This document shows positions 43,976 through 50,731 of a stretch of 64,000 nucleotides of DNA, in pieces; position 1 is the first letter of the stretch, and each line of letters begins with the position of its first letter. This DNA comes from Oscillospiraceae bacterium (GTDB taxonomy: Bacteria > Bacillota > Clostridia > Oscillospirales > Oscillospiraceae). The DNA lies in the NCBI GenBank assembly GCA_902778285.1, contig CACYXC010000007.1, positions 1-64,000 on the forward strand, written 5' to 3'. A program made the position numbers and the translations under genes. The notes under the pieces are model-generated. The model did not search any database. It was not told the origin of the DNA and saw only the letters and a list, made by a program, of their open reading frames with translations.

Positions 43976-44300
43976 CAGCCTTCCCCCTGGGGGGAAGGTG
44001 GCGCGCAGCGCCGGATGAGGGGCGTTCGTCTCTCTGCCCCCCTGGGGGGAAGGTGGCGCGCAGCGCCGGATGAGGGGCGCGCTCGTCTCTCTGCCCCCCG
44101 GGGAAAGGTGCGCGCAGCGCCGGATGAGGGGCGAGCTCGTCTCTCTGCCCCCCCGGGGAAAGGTGGCGCGCAGCGCCGGATGAGGGGCGTTCGTCTCTCT
44201 GCCCTCCTGGGGGGGAAGGTGGCGCGCGGCGCCGGATGAGGGGCGCTCGTCTCTCTGCCCTCCTGGGGGGGGAAGGTGGCGCGCAGCGCCTGAGGGGTTG
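43976..44300. repeat. Six-unit tandem palindromic array, period 54-57 bp
   Basis: Six repeats of a GC-rich unit (GGGGAAAGGTGGCGCGCAGC then GCCGGATGAGGGGCG and TCTCTCTGCCC) occur at 43976-44300, between trmL and pgk. Units vary by 1-3 bp in length and in the middle (TTCGTC, GCTCGTC, AGCTCGTC). Each carries a palindromic GGCGCGC AGCGCC core. It has no spacers and is not a CRISPR. The array fills the gap except for the last 10 bp. Confidence 0.9.
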
Positions 44301-44310
44301 TGCTTGGTTC

Positions 44311-44796
44311 TCAAAAGTCCTTCATGCTGCCCGTCTCCAGCAGGCCGGGAAAGCCCTGCTGGCGCAGCGCCTCATAGGCCAGGACGGCGACGGAGTTGGA
44401 GAGGTTCAGGCTCCGGGCTTCCGAGATCATGGGGATGCGGATGCAGTTTTCGCGGTATTTCTCGCGCAGCCATTCCGGCAGCCCCGCCGTCTCCTTGCCG
44501 AACATCAGCGTCACATCGCCGCTGAAGTCCGCCTCATGATAGGCGCGCGGCGCCTTGGTGGTGGCAAGGAAGAGATTCCGGTCTCCGTGCTTTGCGAAAA
44601 ACTCGTCCAGATTCTCGTACACGGAAAGATCGACCAGATACCAGTAATCCAGGCCGCAGCGCCTGACCCACTTGTCCGAGATGTCGAAGCCGAGGGGCTT
44701 GACAAGGTGCAGGCGCGCGCCGGTGGCGGCGCAGGTACGGGCGATGGCGCCGGTGTTGTGCGGGATCTCCGGCTCGACCAGAACGATATCCAGCAC
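44311..44796 (-). CDS. trmL: tRNA (cytidine(34)-2'-O)-methyltransferase
   Basis: 161 residues of a minimal SPOUT (SpoU) methyltransferase with EPEIPHNTGAIARTC (motif 1), LMFGKETAGLP (motif 2) and RSLNLSNSVAVLAYEALRQ (motif 3), forming the knotted SAM site. TrmL/YibK methylates the wobble ribose of certain tRNA-Leu. GTG at 44796 is chosen because GGAGG lies 8 nt before it; an ATG seven codons upstream lacks such a site. It stands alone, next to the tandem array. Confidence 0.88.
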   Translation of the reverse strand: MLDIVLVEPEIPHNTGAIARTCAATGARLHLVKPLGFDISDKWVRRCGLDYWYLVDLSVYENLDEFFAKHGDRNLFLATTKAPRAYHEADFSGDVTLMFGKETAGLPEWLREKYRENCIRIPMISEARSLNLSNSVAVLAYEALRQQGFPGLLETGSMKDF

Positions 44797-44985
44797 TGGC
44801 CCCGCCTCCGTTTCCATTACGCATTACTTTATCCGCTTGCGCAACATTTTAGCACAAAATATCCAAAAATCATGTATTTTTTCAGGCTTTTTTCAAGTTC
44901 TTGCAGAATACACAAAATGAGGGTATAATCGTTGTCGCAAACGCTGAATTTCTTGTCATTTTGCCTATCACGAGGTACTTTTCGT

Positions 44986-45888
44986 ATGGATTATATCTGC
45001 AACGACTGTCCCCGGCGCTGCGGCGCGAGGCGCACGGACGAGACCGCAGGCGGCGTCTGTCTGAGTCCCGCTCTGCCCCGCGTGACCCGCGCCGCGCCGC
45101 ATTTCGGGGAGGAGCCCTGCATCAGCGGCACAAGCGGCTCCGGCGCGGTCTTCTTTTCCGGCTGCAGTCTGCGCTGCGTCTTCTGCCAGAACCGGGAGAT
45201 CAGCAGAAAAAGCGTAGGGCAGACGCTGAGCGTCGAAGAGCTTCGCGGCACCCTTCTGCGCCTGCGGGACACGGGCGTACACAACATCAACCTCGTCACC
45301 GGCAGCCATTTTGTCCGGCCCATTGCCGAGGCGCTCGCGGGTCTGACGCTGGGCGTCCCGGTCGTCTGGAACAGCTCGGGCTACGAGAGCGTGGAGACGC
45401 TGCGGATGCTCGAGGGGCTCGTGCAGGTCTACATGCCGGACTTCAAATACTGGAAGGCTGAGCCCGCTAAGCGCTACAGCGCGGCGGCGGACTACCCGGA
45501 GACGGCGCGCGCCGCGATCCGGGAGATGTATCGCCAGCGCGGGCCGGTGTGTCTGGATGAGGACGGGCTGCTGCGCTCCGGCGTGCTGATCCGGCACTTG
45601 ATCCTGCCGGGGCAGGAGCTGGCCGCCATGGATGTGATGGACTTTGCCGCCGAGGAATTTCCGGCCGGGAGCGTGCTCTTTTCGCTGATGAGCCAGTACA
45701 CCCCCATGCCGGGGCTGGAGCGCTTCCCCGAGCTGCAGGGGCGCATCTCCTCCGAGACCAACGACAATCTGATCGCCTACATGCGCCGCCTGGGGCTCGA
45801 GGGCTTCTGTCAGGAGCCGGAGGCCGCCACGGACGAAATGATCCCGGCCTTCGACGGCACCGGCGTCTCTGATCATTCAGTCCCATGA
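44986..45888 (+). CDS. Radical SAM protein, PflA/PflX-like
   Basis: 300 residues. N-terminal cysteines (YICNDCPRRCG, then GVCLSP) resemble the extra-cluster region of YfkAB/PflX-type activases. The radical SAM cluster is CSLRCVFCQN near residue 62. LVTGSHF and VWNSSGYES follow as SAM-binding elements. The family includes pyruvate formate-lyase activating enzyme homologues and the PflX/AmmeMemoRadiSam group. No formate-lyase partner is nearby, so the substrate is unknown. ATG at 44986 with GAGGT upstream. The stop codon lies in the loop of a 36-bp palindrome. Confidence 0.8.
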   Translation: MDYICNDCPRRCGARRTDETAGGVCLSPALPRVTRAAPHFGEEPCISGTSGSGAVFFSGCSLRCVFCQNREISRKSVGQTLSVEELRGTLLRLRDTGVHNINLVTGSHFVRPIAEALAGLTLGVPVVWNSSGYESVETLRMLEGLVQVYMPDFKYWKAEPAKRYSAAADYPETARAAIREMYRQRGPVCLDEDGLLRSGVLIRHLILPGQELAAMDVMDFAAEEFPAGSVLFSLMSQYTPMPGLERFPELQGRISSETNDNLIAYMRRLGLEGFCQEPEAATDEMIPAFDGTGVSDHSVP

Positions 45889-45905
45889 GTGGGACTGAAT
45901 GATCA
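45870..45905. repeat. Perfect 36-nt palindrome spanning a stop codon
   Basis: TGATCATTCAGTCCCA and its exact complement flank a TGAG loop; the radical SAM gene stops at the TGA in that loop, so its last codons are repeat-derived. No T-run follows. It could act as a terminator-like or mRNA-stabilising hairpin. Confidence 0.7.
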
Positions 45906-45990
45906 TGGCCGCTTGCGCTTATCGCACACGGCGCAGGGCGGAGGCGCCGTGTTTGGTCGGCGCAAGACCTCGCACAGCTCGGTTCTGGGA

Positions 45991-46088
45991 GTTTTTGACG
46001 AGGCTAAGCCCCGTCAAAAACGTATTGTCATTTGTTTTTCACCGTGCGCGGTGAAAAATCAGAGGCTTTCCCCCTCTGAACTCCCCCT
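45991..46088 (+). repeat. GTTTTTG-hairpin repeat, copy c
   Basis: Contains a GTTTTTGACG/CGTCAAAAAC hairpin, then TTTGTTTTTCACC and GGTGAAAAATCAGAGG, then CCCCCTCTGAACTCCCC. The order and the conserved words match 56825-56925, while the bases inside the first stem differ in a paired way. The stretch lies upstream of the FMN-dehydrogenase promoter. Confidence 0.65.
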
Positions 46089-46100
46089 CAGCGCCAAGGG

Positions 46101-46129
46101 TTGACATTTTATGTTCTGTGCGGGATAAT
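46101..46129 (+). promoter_or_regulatory. Sigma-A promoter of the FMN-dependent hydroxy-acid dehydrogenase gene
   Basis: TTGACA (46101-46106) and GATAAT (46124-46129) with a 17-bp spacer, near perfect consensus, 45 bp before the start codon. Confidence 0.8.
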
Positions 46130-46174
46130 GTGTTTATACTGTTCTTGAAAAATATTACAGAAGGAGCGAATCAT

Positions 46175-47194
46175 ATGACTTATAATGAAGTTCTGGCCGC
46201 CGCCCGCGGGCAGATCGGCCCCTACTGCAAGGCCTGTCCCGTCTGCAACGGCCGCGCCTGCGGAAACACCATGCCCGGCCCCGGCTGCAAATACCCCGGC
46301 CAGACCGCCGCGCGCAACTATGACAAGTGGCAGGAGATCTGCGTGAACATGGACACGCTCTGCGCAAACGTCGACCCCGATATCTCCTTTGAGATGTTCG
46401 GCCACAGGTTCTCCGTTCCCATCTTCGCCGCCCCGCTCGGCGCCCTGCCGATGCACTACGGCGACAAGTACAGGGATCAGGACTACAACGCCCTGCTGGT
46501 CCGCGTCAGCGCGGAGTACGGCAGCATGGCCCTGACCGGCGACGGCGTGGACCCCGAGATCATGAAGGCCGCGGTGCTCGACATGGCAAAGGTCGGCGGC
46601 ATCGGCTGCCCCACGATCAAGCCCTGGAACAAGGAATTCGTCTTCGAGAAGTTAGACGCGGTCAAGGCCGCCGGCGCTTTCTGCGCCGCCATGGACGTCG
46701 ACGGCGCAGGCCTGCCCTTCCTCAAGGCGATGAACCCCAACGCCGGCAGCAAGTCCGTCGCCGAGATGAAAGAGATCATCGATTACGCCGGTATCCCCTT
46801 CATCATCAAGGGCATCATGACGCCCGACGGCGCGCGCAAGGCCGTGGAGGCCGGGGCCGCCGGCATCGTGGTTTCCAACCACGGCGGCCGCGTGCAGGGG
46901 GGCGTGCCCTCCACAGCCGAGGTGCTGCCCGCGATCGCCGAAGCGGTCAAGGGTGAGATCACCATCCTGGTCGACGGCGGTATCCGCTCCGGTGTGGACG
47001 TCTTCCGCGCGATCGCCCTCGGCGCAGACGGGGTGCTGATCGGCCGCCCGATCCTGACCGTTATCTACGGCGCCGGTGAGGAGGGCTATAAGGTGTACAT
47101 GGACAAGATCGTGGGCGAACTCAAATCCACCATGACCATGTGCGGCGCCGCGACCCTCAAGGACATCGACTGGAGCAAGGTCTGGATGGGCTGA
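46175..47194 (+). CDS. FMN-dependent alpha-hydroxy-acid oxidising protein with a cysteine-rich N-terminus
   Basis: 339 residues. The barrel has FAAPLGALPM (residues about 88-97), KGIMTPDGA, SNHGGR near 245 (the substrate histidine and arginine) and LVDGGIRSG near 280, as in lactate, glycolate and mandelate oxidising enzymes. Near residues 18-32 it also has CKACPVCNGRAC, with four cysteines not found in aerobic lactate oxidase, which may bind a metal or an iron-sulfur cluster and suggests electron transfer to a carrier rather than to oxygen. The anaerobe setting favours that reading. ATG at 46175 with AAGGAG. Confidence 0.8.
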   Translation: MTYNEVLAAARGQIGPYCKACPVCNGRACGNTMPGPGCKYPGQTAARNYDKWQEICVNMDTLCANVDPDISFEMFGHRFSVPIFAAPLGALPMHYGDKYRDQDYNALLVRVSAEYGSMALTGDGVDPEIMKAAVLDMAKVGGIGCPTIKPWNKEFVFEKLDAVKAAGAFCAAMDVDGAGLPFLKAMNPNAGSKSVAEMKEIIDYAGIPFIIKGIMTPDGARKAVEAGAAGIVVSNHGGRVQGGVPSTAEVLPAIAEAVKGEITILVDGGIRSGVDVFRAIALGADGVLIGRPILTVIYGAGEEGYKVYMDKIVGELKSTMTMCGAATLKDIDWSKVWMG

Positions 47195-47204
47195 GTCCCT
47201 TCAT

Positions 47205-47242
47205 AAAAAAGGAAGCCGTGAGAAATCACGGCTTCCTTTTTT
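47205..47242 (+). terminator. Terminator of the hydroxy-acid dehydrogenase gene
   Basis: GGAAGCCGTG stem, 6-nt loop, CACGGCTTCC and a run of six T, starting 10 bp past the stop. The symmetric A-run on the left makes it active in both directions. Confidence 0.9.
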
Positions 47243-47365
47243 ATGTAAACTATATTTTGTTAACTATGTTATGTATATTAAATTACTGTAAATATGTTTA
47301 CGTAAACTATATCAAGCACTCAATAATCCCGTTTTTGTGTACATGAATTTCTCTCCCTTCCGGTA

Positions 47366-47538
47366 TATAATGATTATCGGATGGCGAAATCAATCGAGGA
47401 TTCGATTGATTTCGCTGCCAAACAACAAGTTTGGCAGCGAATGATTCTTTGAATCATTCGCCCGCGCGCTGTTTTGCTGCGCCGCAAAGCGGCGCGGCGA
47501 AAAGCTTTTTGGCTTTTCGCCATCCTATAGTCATTATA
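47366..47538 (-). repeat. TATAATGA-ended multi-hairpin element, copy 3 (inverted)
   Basis: 173 bp in the opposite orientation to copies 1 and 2, with both ends present: TATAATGATTATCGGATGGC at the left and the complement of TATAATGACTATAGGATGGC at the right. Hairpins GAAATCAATCGA, GCCAAAC, GCGAATGATTC, GCGCCGC and GAAAAGC follow in inverted order; the CAAAACAGC hairpin is reduced and the ATTCATTGCAATGAG segment is missing. The right end abuts the stem of the nahK-side terminator. Apart from the dehydrogenase terminator and this element, the 47195-47615 gap is AT-rich, with several TTAAC-type short palindromes and no gene. Confidence 0.85.
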
Positions 47539-47570
47539 GCAGGCCGCCCCCGGCTGAGGGGGCGGCCTGC
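47539..47570 (-). terminator. Terminator of the sugar-kinase-like gene
   Basis: GCAGGCCGCCCCC stem with loop GGCTGA. On the minus strand the element's terminal repeat follows at once (TATAATGAC), in the place where a U-tract would be expected. It starts about 45 bp past the kinase stop. Confidence 0.7.
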
Positions 47571-47615
47571 TGTTCTGTAAATTATGTTAACAATAATTTT
47601 GTTAACTATATTATG

Positions 47616-48677
47616 TTACTTTTTCTCCTCTTCCACGATGCGGCACATCTCGTCCCACTTGGCCTCCATGTCCGCGATCAGCTTGAACTGCGTGCGGCAG
47701 CGGATCTTGTTGTGCTCCGGGTAGTCGATGGAGAAGTACTTGTCGCCGTTGAGATAGTCGGCGAGAAAGCGCATGCCGACCTCGAGGGTCATCGTGTACG
47801 CGCCGAGCGGCAGGGCTTCGATCTCCCGGTCGGTCAGGCTGGGGCAGGCCTCCAGAAAGCCGCGCACGAAGACGCGGAAGAGATCCAGATCCAGCCGGAC
47901 CCTGCTCAGATTCCTCTCGTCCTCGTCGGCGGTGGAGGCGCCGAAGCGGATCGCGTCGCCGAAATCGAAGGCGGACAGGCCCGGCATCACGGTATCCAGA
48001 TCGATGACGCAGATGGCCTTGTGGGTGTCGCGGTCGAGCAGGACGTTGTTGATCTTGGTGTCGTTGTGCGTGGCGCGCACGGGCAGAAGCCCCGCCTCGC
48101 GCATGCGGTGCAGCGTGCAGGCGCGCTCCTCGCGCTCGAGCACGAAGCGCACCTCGTCCTCCACCTCGTGCAGGCGTCCGGCCTCGTCGCCGACCACGGC
48201 CTCGCGGAACTGGCGGTAGCGGTCCACGGTGTTGTGGAAGTTGACGATCGTCTCCTCCAGCTTCTGGGCGGGAAAATCGTTCAGCGCGTACTGGAAGTGG
48301 CCGAAGGCGCGGGCGCACTCGTAGAAATCCTCCGGGCAGCCGGGCCGCTGCAGGCAGAGGCTGTTGGGCACGAAGCGGTAGATGCGCCAGGCGCCGCCCT
48401 CGCCGTCGTCGTAGTAGCTTTTGCCGTCGAGGGTGTCGATGTAGCTGATCATGGCCATCTGCCCCTGCTCATGCTCACGCAGGAAGGAGCTGATGGCGGA
48501 CATGTTGTTCATGATCGCGTCGACGTTGGGAAAGACGTACTGGTTGATCCACTGCAGGATGTACAGCGCGCCGGTGTCGGTGGTGATAAGGAAGGTCTCG
48601 TTGATGTGCCCGCTCTTGATCTGCTCGCATTTGACGGGCGTACCGTCGGTGGGAAAGTGGAAAACGGCTTCTTTCAT
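47616..48677 (-). CDS. APH-fold sugar or aminoglycoside kinase-like protein (NahK-like)
   Basis: 353 residues of the aminoglycoside/homoserine kinase fold. ATHNDTKINNVLLD near residue 213 is the catalytic loop (HNDxKxxN), and VIDLDTVMPG near 233 carries the magnesium-binding aspartates. The nucleotide loop region is INETFLI and LYILQWIN. The pattern matches N-acetylhexosamine 1-kinases of bifidobacteria and related phosphotransferases. The sugar specificity is a family guess, since no lacto-N-biose genes are nearby. Confidence 0.75.
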   Translation of the reverse strand: MKEAVFHFPTDGTPVKCEQIKSGHINETFLITTDTGALYILQWINQYVFPNVDAIMNNMSAISSFLREHEQGQMAMISYIDTLDGKSYYDDGEGGAWRIYRFVPNSLCLQRPGCPEDFYECARAFGHFQYALNDFPAQKLEETIVNFHNTVDRYRQFREAVVGDEAGRLHEVEDEVRFVLEREERACTLHRMREAGLLPVRATHNDTKINNVLLDRDTHKAICVIDLDTVMPGLSAFDFGDAIRFGASTADEDERNLSRVRLDLDLFRVFVRGFLEACPSLTDREIEALPLGAYTMTLEVGMRFLADYLNGDKYFSIDYPEHNKIRCRTQFKLIADMEAKWDEMCRIVEEEKK

Positions 48678-48715
48678 GTGTTGACTACTCTCTCTTTACG
48701 TAATGGGGTCGCGGC

Positions 48716-49927
48716 TCAGTCCTCTTCGATCAGGTTCAGCAGGATCTCCACCATGGTGTCCATGTCCTCGGCGGTGATATGCTCATAGGGCCCGTGGCAG
48801 GCGTAGCCGCCGGTGCCGAGGTTCGGGCACAGGAGGCCCCGGAAGGAAAGCTGCGCCCCGTCGGTGCCGCCGCGGATGGGCACGCTCTCCGGCGTGAGAC
48901 CGGCCTTTTCGATGGCGCGCTCCGCGCGCTCCACGATGTCCATGCGCTCGGCCAGCTTCTCGGCCATGTTGCGGTACTGCTCGCGGATCGTGAGCGCCGC
49001 GGTACCCGCGCCGTATTTTTCGTTGATGTATTTTTCGATCTGGCGCATGGTCTTCTCGCGGGCGGAGAAGGAGGCGGCGTCATGGTCGCGGATGATGTAG
49101 CTGAGGCTTGCCTCCGCAACATTTCCCTGCATCTCGGTCAGGTGATAGAAGCCCTCGTGGTCCTCGGTATGCTCGGGCCGCTCTGCCGCGGGCAGGAGGG
49201 CGTTGATCTCCATGGCGACAAGCGCCGCGTTGATCATCTTGTCCTTGGCGGAGCCGGGGTGGACGTTGAAGCCCCGGATCTCCCAGTGCGCCCCGGCGGC
49301 GTTGAAGGTCTCGTAGTTGATCGTGTTCGGCTCGCCGCCGTCCACGGTGTAGGCGAAGTCCGCGCCGAGGCGCTCGAGGTCCAGCAGAGACGCGCCGTGG
49401 CCGACCTCCTCGTCCGGCGTGAAGCAGACCGCCACGCGCCCGTGGGGCCGCTTCTCCGCGATCAGGCGCTCGCAGAGGGTCATGATCTCGGCCACGCCCG
49501 CCTTGTCGTCCGCGCCGAGGACCGTGGTGCCGTCCGTGGTGATGAGGGTCCTGCCCTTCAGGGTGGGCAAATGGGGGAAGTCCTTCACCGAGAGCACGCG
49601 GCCGCTCTCGCCGAGCAGCACATCGCCGCCGTCGTAGTTTTCATACACCTGCGGCCGGACGTTCTCGCCGGAGAAGTCGGGGATGGTGTCCAGATGGGCG
49701 ATGAGGCCGATGCAGGGCGCGGCTTCACAGCCCGGCGATGCGGGAAGAAAGCCGTAGGCGTAGGCGTGCCCGTCCACGCTCACGTCCTCCATGCCGAGTG
49801 CGCGCATCTCGTCGGCCAGCAGACGGGCCAGATCGAACTGTCGCCCGGTGGTCGGCGTTTTGCTCAGGTCCTCGCTGCTCGCGGTATGCACCTGCACGTA
49901 TTTTATCAGTCTCTCGTATGCTCTCAT
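48716..49927 (-). CDS. pepT: Peptidase T (tripeptide aminopeptidase)
   Basis: 403 residues. M20-family zinc ligands and catalytic residues are in LIAHLDTIPDFSG (near 79), GADDKAGVAEI (near 140), FTPDEEVGHGA (near 174) and a C-terminal NLGTGGYACHGPYEHI. The inserted dimerisation domain (about 205-320) includes NTINYETFNAAG and HPGSAKDKM. It removes N-terminal residues from tripeptides in the cytoplasm. ATG with AGAGGAG upstream. Confidence 0.95.
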   Translation of the reverse strand: MRAYERLIKYVQVHTASSEDLSKTPTTGRQFDLARLLADEMRALGMEDVSVDGHAYAYGFLPASPGCEAAPCIGLIAHLDTIPDFSGENVRPQVYENYDGGDVLLGESGRVLSVKDFPHLPTLKGRTLITTDGTTVLGADDKAGVAEIMTLCERLIAEKRPHGRVAVCFTPDEEVGHGASLLDLERLGADFAYTVDGGEPNTINYETFNAAGAHWEIRGFNVHPGSAKDKMINAALVAMEINALLPAAERPEHTEDHEGFYHLTEMQGNVAEASLSYIIRDHDAASFSAREKTMRQIEKYINEKYGAGTAALTIREQYRNMAEKLAERMDIVERAERAIEKAGLTPESVPIRGGTDGAQLSFRGLLCPNLGTGGYACHGPYEHITAEDMDTMVEILLNLIEED

Positions 49928-49984
49928 AAGATTCTCCTCTTTCGTTCTTTCGTCTCCTGAAAACCGAAAACTGAATACTGAATA

Positions 49985-50731
49985 CTATTGATAGATCTCC
50001 GCGTAGACGAACAGCCTGCCCTTCCGGGAGGTGCCGCCCGTGCCGGTGACGCGGCCCTTGCCCGCGCCGCGGAGAGAAACAATGTCGCCCTCCTTGACAG
50101 CAAAGTCCGTTTTAAGGGACTCCTGATAGTTTATACTGACATTGCCGGCGGAGATCTGGCGGGCGGCCTCCGTGCGGGAGAGGTTGAACATCCCGCCGAC
50201 TACCGCGTCCAGCCGCAGGCTCTGCACCGAAAAGCTCTTCTGCCGCACCTTCCGCTCCGGCGCCGGAACAGCCGACAGAGCGAGCTCTTCCGCCGTCACG
50301 CCGCAGCGGCCGACCTTTTCGATCGAGAGCAGGTGTCGGAGCACGCTGGGCAGGCAGAAGATGTATGCGACATTTTCCGCCACCCAGATATCTCCCAGCC
50401 ACTCCCGGCCGATGCCCATGCCGAGCAGCGCGCCCATATAGTCGCGGTGCCCGGGGCTGCCGAAGTGAGCCGTGATGCGGATCGCCCGCAGGCTCTCCGC
50501 CGGATCGAAGCTCTCCGCCTCCTGCCACTCCGGCAGGAAAAAGCAGACCGTGCGCTCGCATTCCGGGCGGCCGCCGTCGAACACGGCGGCGCAGTCCGGC
50601 GTGTGCGCGGCCCAGCGCTCGATCTCGTATCGCTCGGCGGGCGTGAGAAAGCCCGTATGGGTCACGGCGCCGCTGCGCAGACAGCGCGCCAGAAGATCCT
50701 CCGCGCGGCGCAGAAGCTCATTGTTTTCCAT
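49985..50731 (-). CDS. YlmH-like S4-domain RNA-binding protein
   Basis: 248 residues. The C-terminal S4 domain (about 175-240) has VGGMFNLSRTEAARQISAGNV then LRGAGKGRV, as in YlmH/division-operon proteins. The N-terminal two thirds match the YlmH-specific region. In Bacillus the homologue helps rescue ribosomes blocked at peptidyl-tRNA. Its overlap by 14 bp with the TetM-like gene points to a shared translation-linked role. It is the second gene of that transcript. Confidence 0.82.
   Translation of the reverse strand: MENNELLRRAEDLLARCLRSGAVTHTGFLTPAERYEIERWAAHTPDCAAVFDGGRPECERTVCFFLPEWQEAESFDPAESLRAIRITAHFGSPGHRDYMGALLGMGIGREWLGDIWVAENVAYIFCLPSVLRHLLSIEKVGRCGVTAEELALSAVPAPERKVRQKSFSVQSLRLDAVVGGMFNLSRTEAARQISAGNVSINYQESLKTDFAVKEGDIVSLRGAGKGRVTGTGGTSRKGRLFVYAEIYQ

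Noticed and set aside
43976..44300. CRISPR array
   Set aside because: The units are contiguous and palindromic with no unique spacers, and no cas genes are present.
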